Shown here: positions 1 to 7,438 of the stretch, in pieces
Numbering within the stretch: the first letter of the stretch is position 1
Layout: every line of letters starts with the position of its first letter
Source of the DNA: Cyanomargarita calcarea GSE-NOS-MK-12-04C
Lineage (GTDB): Bacteria > Cyanobacteriota > Cyanobacteriia > Cyanobacteriales > Nostocaceae
Reading direction: 5' to 3'
NCBI GenBank assembly: GCA_019359595.1
Contig: JAHHGZ010000041.1
Span: forward strand, 1 to 64,000
Length of the DNA stretch: 64,000 nucleotides
Program-made: the position numbers and the translations under genes
Notes under the pieces: model-generated
What the model was told of the DNA's origin: nothing
What the model saw: the letters and a program-made list of their open reading frames with translations, nothing else
Database searches by the model: none

Positions 1-3
1 TCC

Positions 4-121
4 GGCAGTATTATCGTTCCAATTACAAAATTTTTGGTATCAGTGATTAACGACAGAATAAATGTTTCGAGCTAAGTCTAGGCAATATTATCGTTCCAAT
101 TTGGGCAATATTATCCTTCCA
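4..121 (+). repeat. Three direct copies of a ~20-bp repeat at the cas12k breakpoint
   Basis: Copies of GGCARTATTATCSTTCCA begin at 4, 81 and 104. The last one ends a few bases before Cas12k-like coding starts (about 128). Spaced short direct repeats are typical of transposase-binding sites at the end of a large transposon. They may therefore be the end of an element that replaced the 5' part of cas12k, but most of that element would be outside the window. The family is not recognised. Confidence 0.55.
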
Positions 122-1168
122 CCGACAATTTGTGTAAAATTTAACGGCATAGGTGAACATACATTTGAAATTTACTGTGATTCTCGTCATTTACATTGGT
201 TTCAACGATTTTTATCAGACCAAGAAATTAAGAAAAGTAGTAAAAATCAACACTCTAGCAGTCTGTTTACTCTACGTAGTGGACGTATTGGCTGGCAAGA
301 AGGAAAAGGCAAAGGTGTTCGCGGTAGCGCGGCGACAGCAGTACCTTGGAACCTTCACCACTTAACCCTTCACTGTGCTGTTGATACTCGTTTATGGACT
401 GATGAAGGTACAAAATTAGTTATAGAAGAAAAAACCGAAGATATAGCCAAGAATATTACCAAGGCTAAAGAAAAAGGCGAATTGAACGATAAGCAGCTAG
501 CTGATATAAAACGCCAAAAATCCACACTCGCCAAAATTAACAACCCTTTCCCACGTCCCAGTAAACCTTTATACAAATCTCAATCTCACATTCTTGTGGG
601 TGTCAGTCTTGGCTTAGAAAAACCTGCAACTGTAGCAGTTGTAGACGTGATTTCAGGTAAAGTTCTTACCTACCGCAGCTTCAAACAACTGCTGGGGGAT
701 AATTACAAATTGCTCAACCGACAGCGACAACAAAAACAAGCCTTGTCGCACGCACGCCAAATAGCTCAAACGCAAGCCGCACCGACGAATGAATACGGGG
801 ATTCTGAACTAGGGCAGTATATTGATAGATTACTGGCAAAGGAAATTATTGCGATCGCACAAAAATACTCTGCTGGTAGTATTGTCCTTCCCAAATTGGA
901 CGGTATGCGGGAGCAAATAAACAGCGAAATTCAGACAAAAGCAGAGGAAAAATGCCCTGAATGTATTGAAGCTCAGAAAAACTATGCCAAACAGTATCGC
1001 CGCAGCGTAAATCAGTGGAGCTATAGCAGATTAATCGAGAACATAGAAAGTCAAGCTGCGAAAGCTAGAATTGCTCTAGAGGAAAGTAAACAACCCATCA
1101 GGGGAAGTCCCCAGGATAAAGCCAAAGAACTAGTATTTGCTGCTTACAAATCTCGCAAAAAATCTTAA
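62..1168 (+). pseudogene. cas12k: Cas12k (type V-K effector), C-terminal part only
   Basis: From about residue 23 (nt 128) to the stop, the translation matches the C-terminal half of Scytonema hofmannii Cas12k as I recall it. Shared blocks include HWFQRFL, KNQHSSSLFTLR, PWNLHHLTL, SHILVGVSLGLEKPATVAVV, YRSFKQLLGDNYKLLNRQR, AGSIVLPKL and KQPIRGSPQDKAKEL. Cas12k is about 640 residues; roughly the first 300 are missing, and nt 1-127 show no Cas12k-like coding in any frame. The first 22 residues of the open frame come from unrelated repeat sequence. Relative to S. hofmannii, eight extra residues (VRGSAATA) precede PWNLHH; they are encoded by a GC-rich small palindromic repeat. Cas12k naturally lacks nuclease activity and acts as an RNA-guided target selector. 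The tracrRNA and array follow directly downstream, as in other CASTs. Identification is very secure; loss of function is inferred. Confidence 0.9.
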
Positions 1169-1199
1169 TATCCGAATTTCACCCGAAGCTTGAAAATAG

Positions 1200-1430
1200 A
1201 ATAAATAGCGCCGTTGTTCATGCGTTTTTGCGTCTCTGAACAATGTCAAATATGGGTTAGTTTGACTGTTGTCAAATAGTCTTGCTTTCTGACCCTGGTA
1301 GCTGCCCACCTTGAAGCTGCTATCCCTCGTGGATAGGAATCAGGTGCGCCCCCAGCAATAGAGGTGCGGGTTTACCGCAGTGGTGGCTATCGAATCACCT
1401 CCGACCAAGGAGGAACCCACCTTAATTATT
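1200..1430 (+). ncRNA. V-K CAST tracrRNA
   Basis: The stretch between cas12k and the array matches the known S. hofmannii CAST tracrRNA closely in order and sequence. Shared pieces are ATAGCGCCG, TTCATGC, TCTGAA, GGGTTAGTTTGACTGT, AGTCTTGCTTTCTGACCC, TGGTAGCTGC, CCCAGCAATA, GAATCACC and the anti-repeat GGAGGAACCCACCTT near 1410-1424. The anti-repeat can pair with the 3' part of the CRISPR repeat (GGCGGGTTGAAAG, or GGTGGGTTGAAAG in the homing repeat). The 5' end is placed by similarity and the 3' end just after the anti-repeat; both are approximate. Confidence 0.88.
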
Positions 1431-1622
1431 TTTTGGCATGGCAAAGCGGGGGTAATTTTCCGGGGACTCCAGCCAAATCATCAAATGTCTTTATTCGTAG
1501 GCTTTCTAGATTTTCAGTTGTCACTTGATTTACTTTTTTCAGTGTCAACCCGCAAGTGATTTCGGTAGTTTTGCTAAAAGTGCTTCTAGGAGACTTGATA
1601 AATAAAGGGTTTCAGGCGTGGA

Positions 1623-1804
1623 GTTTCAATATCCCTCCTAGTTTGAGGCGGGTTGAAAGATCGCTTGAATTAATTCGATCGCCCCAACCTCGATGGTTTC
1701 AATATCCCTCCTAGTTTGAGGCGGGTTGAAAGCGGTGCGATTTTTTACAGTTGGGGCGGAAAGTCGGATTTCAATGCCCCTCCTAGCTTGAGACGGGTTG
1801 AAAA
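1623..1804 (+). CRISPR. Type V-K CRISPR array, three repeats and two spacers
   Basis: Repeats of 37 nt lie at 1623-1659, 1696-1732 and 1768-1804, starting GTTTCAAT and ending GGGTTGAAAG. The third copy has several changes (it starts ATTTC, carries GCCCC and GAGACG, and ends AAAA), as expected of a degenerate terminal repeat. Spacers are 36 nt (1660-1695) and 35 nt (1733-1767). The A/T-rich stretch 1431-1622 between the tracrRNA and repeat 1 should contain the leader. No cas1/cas2 genes are present here, as is normal for V-K elements, which borrow adaptation machinery. The spacers match nothing in this window. Confidence 0.92.
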
Positions 1805-1885
1805 ACGGCTCTTCTTTACTTGGAACTTGGAACATACACAGAAAAAAGTCTCAAGGCTAAAAGCTTGAACGTCCTAGATGTATTT

Positions 1886-1939
1886 AGGATGATTTGTTAA
1901 ATTATTTAAGGTGGGTTGAAAGGTAAGGCAGAGGTCTGC
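1886..1939 (+). CRISPR. Delocalised degenerate repeat with tRNA-Cys homing spacer
   Basis: About 80 bp beyond the array, a sequence ending GGTGGGTTGAAAG (1910-1922) keeps only the 3' half of the repeat. It is followed by GTAAGGCAGAGGTCTGC (1923-1939), identical over 17 nt to positions 18-34 of the adjacent tRNA-Cys gene. In the tRNA the match is preceded by GTG, fitting the Cas12k PAM GTN. Its GGTGGG pairs with the tracrRNA anti-repeat CCCACC better than the GGCGGG of the array repeats does. V-K CASTs are known to carry such short-spacer guides for transposition to their home tRNA site. Confidence 0.9.
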
Positions 1940-1968
1940 CATTAAAAAATGCCACATGCATACAGCAG

Positions 1969-2053
1969 TGACATTTAATCTGTTAACATTGACATCAATT
2001 TGTTAAATATGACATTAATCTGTTAACAGTGACAAATAATTAGTGAATGTACA
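1969..2053. repeat. CAST right end with four TnsB-type binding repeats
   Basis: Four direct repeats start at 1969, 1990, 2010 and 2030: TGACATTTAATCTGTTAACA, TGACATCAATTTGTTAAATA, TGACATTAATCTGTTAACAG and TGACAAATAATTAG. The last runs into the terminal TGTACA (2048-2053). Spacing is 20-21 bp. The motif and the TGTACA terminus resemble S. hofmannii CAST ends. The next bases (TTTTT) would be the start of the flank or target duplication, which cannot be confirmed without the left end. Confidence 0.85.
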
Positions 2054-2061
2054 TTTTTCAA

Positions 2062-2132
<71 letters not shown>

Positions 2133-2610
2133 GCGTTTGCCATTATTTACTCTACCATAATTTCATATAGAATTGCACGCCTTCTGGAAGGCAAATTTTT
2201 CACCAGTCCTTCCTATCGTCACAGCTATAAAAATTTCGTGCTGAATCATACATATGATATTCTCGCATAGCAGTATTTTCACGCTTTTGTTATTTGTTTC
2301 TTAAAATACAAAAAGGTTTTAATTTTTCTGCCTTAAGATAGATGAAAAAAACAACTATTTTAGAAAAGCTCGGATAAGATGTGTAAAGATTGGTTTTTTA
2401 ATTGCGTAAAAACTAGAAAGGCATTAGTTATTTATAAACTATTGCCCAAACAACGAATTGCCCGATTCAGTCTTTTTGGGTGAATTGGCTACCAAGCAAG
2501 CACCAGTTACGGTCATTGCGATCTCGCGTTTAGCCCTGACTTGTCAGTTTGCTTATTTTAAAGACAGGAGCATTCGGATATTAAAACGCACATATTGCCC
2601 CACTGCAAAG
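2133..2610. other. Intergenic, tRNA-Cys to metallophosphoesterase
   Basis: This A/T-rich spacer must hold the leftward tRNA-Cys promoter and the rightward promoter of the next gene. An open frame continues upstream of 2611 to about 2458, but its translation is low-complexity and lacks family similarity, so I treat it as non-coding. No repeat or RNA was recognised. Confidence 0.5.
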
Positions 2611-3408
2611 ATGAATGAAGTTTCTCCCGTATCAATTGCACAGGTAACAGATATGCATCTGTTTGCCAATCAAAATCAGGAACTGCTGGGAATGCCTACT
2701 ACAGAGTCATTTCAAGCAGTTATACAGCGGTTAAAGGATTTGCGTTCCGAGCTTGATTTATTACTGTTGACAGGAGACTTGTCTGGTGATGGTACGCTCG
2801 AATCCTATGAAAATGTACAAAACTTGCTTTTGCCGCTGCAAATACCTGCTTATTGGTTACCGGGGAATCATGACTCTTGCATCGCAATGGAACAAGCCTT
2901 AAATGTGGGGCTTTTCTCCCGACGTAAGTCTTTTGAGCGTGGTGGTTGGAATTTTCTATTACTTGACTCTGCTGTACCTGGGCGCGTTCATGGTTATCTC
3001 CAAACAAAAACCTTGGATTGGTTAGACTGCCAATTAAAAATGGTGGGTGATAAACCAACATTAGTAACACTACACCATCACCCTTTGCAGGTCAATTCTG
3101 ATTGGCTTGATACCAGCACTCTGCAAAATTCAGAGGAATTTTTTGCCATTATCGATCGCTATCCACAAGTCAAGTTAGTTTTGTTCGGTCACATCCACCA
3201 GGAATTTCAGATACAGCGTCACCATGTCCACTATCTGGGAACTCCCTCAACTTCCATTCAGTTTGCACCGTCAAGCGTCAAGTTTGCAATCGAGCAAAAA
3301 ACCCCAGGATTTCGCTTGCTAAAACTTTACCCCGATGGTTCTTGGGAAACTTGGATTGAGCGAGTTGCTTATTTTCATACAATAGAGATGGCTGCAACAG
3401 GGTATTAA
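2611..3408 (+). CDS. CpdA-like metallophosphoesterase
   Basis: A 265-residue calcineurin-type phosphoesterase of the 3',5'-cyclic-nucleotide phosphodiesterase (CpdA) type. The two-metal motifs are present in order: QVTDMHLF (D-x-H), LLLTGDLSGDG (GD), LPGNHD (GNH), LHHHP, and FGHIHQEF (GH-x-H). The start at 2611 is chosen because MNEVSPVSIAQVTDMH places the first metal ligand about 12 residues in, as usual; the 51 extra upstream residues look spurious. The likely role is hydrolysis of cAMP or another phosphodiester in the cytoplasm. The substrate cannot be told from sequence. It stands alone between the tRNA and the convergent cpcT. Confidence 0.82.
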   Translation: MNEVSPVSIAQVTDMHLFANQNQELLGMPTTESFQAVIQRLKDLRSELDLLLLTGDLSGDGTLESYENVQNLLLPLQIPAYWLPGNHDSCIAMEQALNVGLFSRRKSFERGGWNFLLLDSAVPGRVHGYLQTKTLDWLDCQLKMVGDKPTLVTLHHHPLQVNSDWLDTSTLQNSEEFFAIIDRYPQVKLVLFGHIHQEFQIQRHHVHYLGTPSTSIQFAPSSVKFAIEQKTPGFRLLKLYPDGSWETWIERVAYFHTIEMAATGY

Positions 3409-3521
3409 TAGAGTTAGGAGTTAGGAGTTGCGTTTATTTTTGACTTTTGATTCTTAACTCCTTCCGACAACACCATTAATCTCAACTTTTAATTCCTAAC
3501 TCCTCACTCTTAATTATTAAC
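3409..3521. repeat. Heptamer-type tandem repeats between convergent genes
   Basis: GAGTTAGGAGTTAGGAGTTG at the left and AATTCCTAACTCCTCACTC at the right are oppositely oriented runs of the GAGTTAG-type short tandem repeat. They could pair as one hairpin between two convergent genes and might act as a bidirectional terminator (inference). Confidence 0.6.
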
Positions 3522-4124
3522 TCAAAACTCAGGACTTAATTTAACTTCATCCGCAAAAGTATTCCACCGGACGAAATTAAATGGCCCTGCGACTGAACCC
3601 CACACATATTCATCGGTTTCTGGGTCACGTCCCCGGTCGAGACTGGTAAATTTTTTGTCGTCGATTTCAAATTCGCTATCCAGGTAGGTCTGCTTTCCTT
3701 TGCGAAATACCATGCAGGCTTTTCCTGGTTCGACTGTACCTTTAAAGCTGTGACCAGTCCACTCTACAATCATGTTACAGCCCGAAGATTTTTCCAAATC
3801 GTTGATAGTTAGGGATTTTAGAAGTTCCAAGTTACGAGATGCACCGTAGAATTTTTCTTCGTCTTTTACCTTATAGTTTTCAATTTCAATGTGCTTTCCT
3901 GCGTTTACCAACTTCAATATCGCCGAGCGATAGGGGTCATTGAGCATATAATCATAAGCTTGTTCGACATACAAGCTGACCCCTGATAACACTTCCAAAG
4001 GCAGGGGACGCATACACACGCGAATATGGGCAAAAAAAGGCGGATTTTCAAAAGCTTGTGCTTGATTGCTAAAATCAGATGCCATCCAGCGAGCCAGGGT
4101 GGCGATATCGGTAGAATGAGTCAT
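3522..4124 (-). CDS. cpcT: Phycobiliprotein lyase CpcT
   Basis: A 200-residue member of the CpcT/CpeT chromophore-lyase family. It begins with a helical segment (ATLARWMASDFSNQAQAF) and continues with the conserved block RVCMRPLP...YVEQAYDYMLNDPYRSAILKL. It also has GCNMIVEW...GSCHFKG-like GHSFKG, a CMVFRKGKQTYLDSEFEI strand pair, and DRGRDPETDEYVWGSVAGPF at the end, all family hallmarks. CpcT attaches phycocyanobilin to Cys-153 of the phycocyanin beta subunit. In Anabaena PCC 7120 cpcT lies close to the glycolipid glycosyltransferase gene hglT, and the same arrangement is seen here, which supports orthology. Confidence 0.88.
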   Translation of the reverse strand: MTHSTDIATLARWMASDFSNQAQAFENPPFFAHIRVCMRPLPLEVLSGVSLYVEQAYDYMLNDPYRSAILKLVNAGKHIEIENYKVKDEEKFYGASRNLELLKSLTINDLEKSSGCNMIVEWTGHSFKGTVEPGKACMVFRKGKQTYLDSEFEIDDKKFTSLDRGRDPETDEYVWGSVAGPFNFVRWNTFADEVKLSPEF

Positions 4125-4413
4125 GAGAATTTTGGATTGGGGATTTATTCACGGTTGACGATTGACGTTTCACAGTCAACAGCCCACCGTTGTGTAGTTT
4201 CATCTAAAAAACGGTGTTAAAAGATTATTTTAAGGCTTGTAGTTACAGTTACAAACCCCTTGATCGGGATATTTTTTTTGCTGAGATACGTCATCAAGAA
4301 GGAGTAAAGGATAAGAAAATAATTCCCCATCGTCCCTTATCCCCAGAGGGGAGCCTGTGAGTTCCTCAATCATGCTACGCACTAAAAAACTATTTTTTAC
4401 CCATTCCCCAATC
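4125..4413. other. Divergent intergenic region with a local duplication
   Basis: This spacer separates divergent cpcT and the TPR gene, so both promoters should be here. A short segment is duplicated around the TPR start: CAATCATGCTACG occurs at about 4367 and again at 4411, giving two possible ATG starts. The second is preferred because it directly precedes a signal peptide. Confidence 0.5.
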
Positions 4414-5619
4414 ATGCTACGACGCTTAAGTGTTACCATTACCGTCACGTCCTTTTGGCTACTTTGCAGTTCTATTGCACAAGCAGACACTAAAAAGCCG
4501 AAGCTACCGGATAAATTTCCACAAAATCCGCTCTTAATGATCGCACCCGATCCACTCATACCGCGTTCTGTTGACAAGCAGCCTTTGACTATCGAAGAAC
4601 TGCGAACTTTAGAACCAGCACTGGATGAGTTGAATCAACAAGCTGCTACTCAACTGCAAGCTGGCGATCGCGTGGGAGCATTTGAGACTTGGAACCGGGA
4701 AATACGTTTGCGTCGCTACTTTGGAGCTTTAACAGAAGTCCAAGCTTTGTCCCGTGTCGGTGCGATCGCTTGGAATGAAAACGACAAACCACAAGTACGA
4801 TATGTTACCGAGCGCCTGCAATCAATTCAAAAGTCTGAAAAAACACCTAACCTAGAACTTTTACAAGCACTAGGTCAAGGTTATCAAAAAGTGCGATCGC
4901 CCAAACTAGCTCTGGAAGTTTACAACCAAGCTTTAACTCTAGTGCGACAACAACAGGATAGCTCTGCCGAAATCGAAACCCTCAAAACTATTGCTGAAGT
5001 GCATCTAAGTTGGTTTGATTATCAAAATGCGGCTGCTACTTATGAGCAATTATTGGGTTTAGGTTCTACCAAAAGCAATCCCCAGAGCGAACTCGCATAC
5101 CTACAACAGCTAGCCTATGTTTACCAACAGGCAAAACAAGTCCAACTGTCACTGAACACACGTACTAAAATAGCAGAAATTTATCAAAGTCAAAATAATC
5201 TAGCTGAGTTATCAGGATTGAAATTAGCGATCGCCTCAGATTATGAATCCTTGGCAAAAGAAAATCCTGGTTTACTCAAAGATGCCTTTAAAAACTATCA
5301 AGATGCTTACACAACCGCTTGGCAATCACAGCAATATGCCCGTGCTGGCGAAGCTTTACAAAAGTTAATCGCCCTGTACCGTTCTCAAGGTCAACTTGAA
5401 GAGGCTTTGCAAGCCACTCAAATTTTAGTTCAAACCGAACAACGAGCCGTCAACTTTTATGAAATGATGAACGCTTACGACCAAATGGGGCAAATATATT
5501 TAGAGCGGAAAGAGTATCCTCAAGCACTCGCAGCTTTTAAAAAAGGGCTAGAATTGGCTCAACAACTCAAACATCAGGAAGCATATTTTACTGAGAAAGT
5601 TCAACAAACTTCTAAGTAG
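4414..5619 (+). CDS. Secreted tetratricopeptide-repeat protein
   Basis: A 401-residue protein. Started at 4414 it has a clear signal peptide (MLRRLSVTITVTSFWLLCSS followed by IAQA), so it is probably periplasmic or thylakoid-lumenal. The rest is alpha-helical with several 34-residue TPR-like units, for example ALGQGYQKVRSPKLALEVYN, YQNAAATYEQLLGLG and MGQIYLERKEYPQALAAFKK. Such proteins act as protein-binding scaffolds. No catalytic motif is seen, so no specific function is assigned. It is followed by a large tandem repeat and the convergent hglT. Confidence 0.75.
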   Translation: MLRRLSVTITVTSFWLLCSSIAQADTKKPKLPDKFPQNPLLMIAPDPLIPRSVDKQPLTIEELRTLEPALDELNQQAATQLQAGDRVGAFETWNREIRLRRYFGALTEVQALSRVGAIAWNENDKPQVRYVTERLQSIQKSEKTPNLELLQALGQGYQKVRSPKLALEVYNQALTLVRQQQDSSAEIETLKTIAEVHLSWFDYQNAAATYEQLLGLGSTKSNPQSELAYLQQLAYVYQQAKQVQLSLNTRTKIAEIYQSQNNLAELSGLKLAIASDYESLAKENPGLLKDAFKNYQDAYTTAWQSQQYARAGEALQKLIALYRSQGQLEEALQATQILVQTEQRAVNFYEMMNAYDQMGQIYLERKEYPQALAAFKKGLELAQQLKHQEAYFTEKVQQTSK

Positions 5620-5620
5620 G

Positions 5621-5737
5621 AGTTGTTAGTTGTTAGTGGATAGTGGTTAGTGGTTGATGGTTAGTAGTAAACAACTAACAACCAACAACTAACAACTAAC
5701 AACCAACAACTAACAACTAACAACCAACAACTAACTT
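5621..5737. repeat. Tandem heptamer repeat block
   Basis: A run of AACAACTAACAACCAACAACTAAC-like units (5668-5735) is preceded by the complementary series TTAGTTGTTAGTGG (5627-5660). The two halves can form an extended hairpin between the convergent TPR and hglT genes. This is a typical short tandemly repeated repetitive (STRR) element of heterocystous cyanobacteria. It overlaps the last two bases of hglT. Confidence 0.8.
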
Positions 5738-6992
5738 AATATTTTTTAGAGTTGAGAACCAGTTCATACAGTTTGTCCTCAAACTTGGACATACATGCTG
5801 ACCAATCAAATTCGATGATGGAAGGGCGAGCCTGTTTGGTCATTTCTTCTTTTAGGGTAGGATTTTCTAAAATCGCGATCGCCTTGAGAGCGAAATCTGT
5901 GGGATTGTTGGGTTCGGCAAGAAAACCGTTGATTCCAGGGATTACCTGCTCGCTTGTAGATGGCGCGAGGGCTGCAACAACAGGGGTTCCAGAAGCTAGA
6001 GCTTCGTTTGTTGTCGTGCAGAAGTTTTCGGTGACTGAGGGGTTGACAAAAATATCCGCCCGTGCATACCACCCCAAAAGTTCTGTACCGTGGGACTCAC
6101 CCCAAATAGTAATACCATCAAACTGTTTCGCCTGCTGACGAACTTCCTCATCTTGGGGACCGCTACCAATAATGACCAAATGGACATTTGGAATTTTGGC
6201 GGCGATGATGGGAAATGCGTGTATAAGTTGCGTAACATTCTTTTCGGCGGTAATGCGTCCGACAAAAAGTAGCGTTGGTCGGTCATCTTTGGGTATCGGG
6301 TCGTAACAAATATTTCGGGGATGAAATTTTTGGCAATCAATTCCTTGATAGGGGAGATATTGTCCGCGTTGACATTTTAGCTCTGTGTATTTAGCAAGCT
6401 GTTCTCGGGAAGAAAAGAAAGTGATGTCATAAGCATCAGTGAACCGTTTAATCACAGTCGGAATGACAGGACGAACAAAGCTATATATCTGATTTCCTAA
6501 ATAATATCGGATATAAGCAGCAATATCAGTATGAAAAAGCGATATCGTTGGTGTACCTGTTCGCTTGCCATATTCACTGCCAACTGGGCGGCCGTAACCT
6601 TCTAACAACAGTGAGTAAAATCCTCTCATTTGCGCTGCTTCTTCAACTACCACAATATCAGGTTGGAATTTTTGCAGTAACTTGGTATCACTCCAATATC
6701 CATAATGTAATGGTTGGGGAAGAGACTTGTAGAATATTAGTGGTTGAGTTGGGAATGCATAAGAGGAGAATTTGGGGAAAACCTTTAGCTCATCCAGCCC
6801 CGGCATTGGACGTTTACCAACACTTTTTGGGTATTTTTCGTTAATTTCTGGGTGGACGAGAAAGACTTCGTGCCCTTGTTCTAACAACCAACGGACTCTC
6901 TGATGGACAGCAACGGAAACTCCCGTTAGAAACGGAGCAAATAATCCGGTAAAAATGGCAACGCGGAGAGGTTCGTTTTTCATAATTCCCAC
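5736..6992 (-). CDS. hglT: Heterocyst glycolipid glycosyltransferase HglT (GT4 family)
   Basis: A 418-residue GT-B glycosyltransferase. The N-terminal Rossmann domain opens with LRVAIFTGLFAPFLTGVSVA (acceptor side). The C-terminal donor domain has LLFVGRITAEKNVTQLI and the E-x7-E motif in TENFCTTTNEALASGTPVVA. In Anabaena PCC 7120 the neighbouring homolog HglT (all5341) adds the sugar to the long-chain alcohol aglycone of heterocyst glycolipids. The same neighbourhood here (cpcT on one side; GT2, DUF2141 and hgd genes on the other) supports the name. Translation may begin at 6992 or at the Met three codons later (MKNEPL). A long spacer with repeats separates it from the upstream GT2 gene, so it probably has its own promoter. 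Confidence 0.8.
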   Translation of the reverse strand: MGIMKNEPLRVAIFTGLFAPFLTGVSVAVHQRVRWLLEQGHEVFLVHPEINEKYPKSVGKRPMPGLDELKVFPKFSSYAFPTQPLIFYKSLPQPLHYGYWSDTKLLQKFQPDIVVVEEAAQMRGFYSLLLEGYGRPVGSEYGKRTGTPTISLFHTDIAAYIRYYLGNQIYSFVRPVIPTVIKRFTDAYDITFFSSREQLAKYTELKCQRGQYLPYQGIDCQKFHPRNICYDPIPKDDRPTLLFVGRITAEKNVTQLIHAFPIIAAKIPNVHLVIIGSGPQDEEVRQQAKQFDGITIWGESHGTELLGWYARADIFVNPSVTENFCTTTNEALASGTPVVAALAPSTSEQVIPGINGFLAEPNNPTDFALKAIAILENPTLKEEMTKQARPSIIEFDWSACMSKFEDKLYELVLNSKKY

Positions 6993-7204
6993 AAAGATTT
7001 ATATCTTTTCGATGGCGAAAACAGGCAATCTATTCGCGCTATCGAAGTTGGATTTAGGAATTACGCAGAGTATGGGTTGGCGCGAATAATTGTTGATATT
7101 CAACAACAATTAAAAGCACCACTAAGCCGAAGTTACCCTCTATAAATTCGGCTGAATTTAGGATTTACACGTTGACAAAGATTCATGATTATGCGGAGTG
7201 TGAT

Positions 7205-7355
7205 AAATCCCAGAAGTAAATTGCCCCTGCCCCAATTCTGGGGGAGAATAGAATTCCCAGAAATAAATTGCCCCTTGCACCCAATTCTGGGGGAAAATAA
7301 AATTCCCAGAAATAAATTGCCCATTGCACCCAATTCTGGGGGAAAATAGAATTCA
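7205..7355. repeat. Three tandem ~60-bp units centred on CCCAATTCTGGGGGA
   Basis: The core CCCAATTCTGGGGGA followed by RAATARAATTCCCAG and AAATAAATTGCCC recurs three times. The frames crossing it translate to repetitive peptides (NSIFPQNW, ILFSPRIG) that are by-products of the repeat. It is probably a series of MITE-like or dispersed repeats. Confidence 0.75.
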
Positions 7356-7424
7356 AAGTAGAACAAACTTGGGGAGCCACTGCGTTTCTTGGCTCTGCCG
7401 ACTTGTAGTATGTGGCGTGGATTT
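7324..7424. repeat. Left arm of a ~100-bp inverted repeat (partner at 11176-11280)
   Basis: The sequence from CACCCAATTCTGGGGGAAAA through AACTTGGGGAGCCACTGCG and TTGGCTCTGCCGACTTGTAG to GTGGCGTGGATT recurs in inverted orientation at 11176-11280 with only scattered differences. The pair brackets GT2, both DUF2141 genes and hgdA. Confidence 0.8.
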
Positions 7425-7438
7425 AGAGGGCTTGTCCC

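Larger units (their letters stand above)
1..2053 (+). mobile_element. Right-hand part of a type V-K CRISPR-associated transposon (CAST)
   Basis: In order, this segment holds the 3' part of cas12k, a tracrRNA region, a short CRISPR array, a degenerate repeat with a homing spacer, and four direct TnsB-type repeats ending in TGTACA at 2048-2053. That is the usual order of the right side of V-K CASTs. The tnsB, tnsC and tniQ genes and the left end would lie left of the window, so completeness cannot be judged. The right end sits 8 bp from the 3' end of a tRNA-Cys gene. V-K elements are known to use tRNA genes as home sites. Because cas12k is 5'-truncated here, this copy probably cannot direct its own insertion unless an intact cas12k exists elsewhere. 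Confidence 0.9.
6993..7438. other. Repeat-rich intergenic region between hglT and the GT2 gene
   Basis: No gene is supported. The right half contains three tandem repeat units (7205-7355) and one arm of a long-range inverted repeat (7324-7424). The hglT promoter should lie close to 6993. Confidence 0.6.

Noticed and set aside
1638-1835. 65-codon frame on the - strand over the CRISPR array
   Set aside because: Its repetitive peptides (FNPSQARRGIE) are translated CRISPR repeats.
2458-2610. 51-residue N-terminal extension of the metallophosphoesterase
   Set aside because: No family similarity; the Met at 2611 gives the normal distance to the metal motif.
7133-7380. Two overlapping - strand frames rich in NSIFPQNW/LFSPRIG
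   Set aside because: They are translations of the 60-bp tandem repeat.
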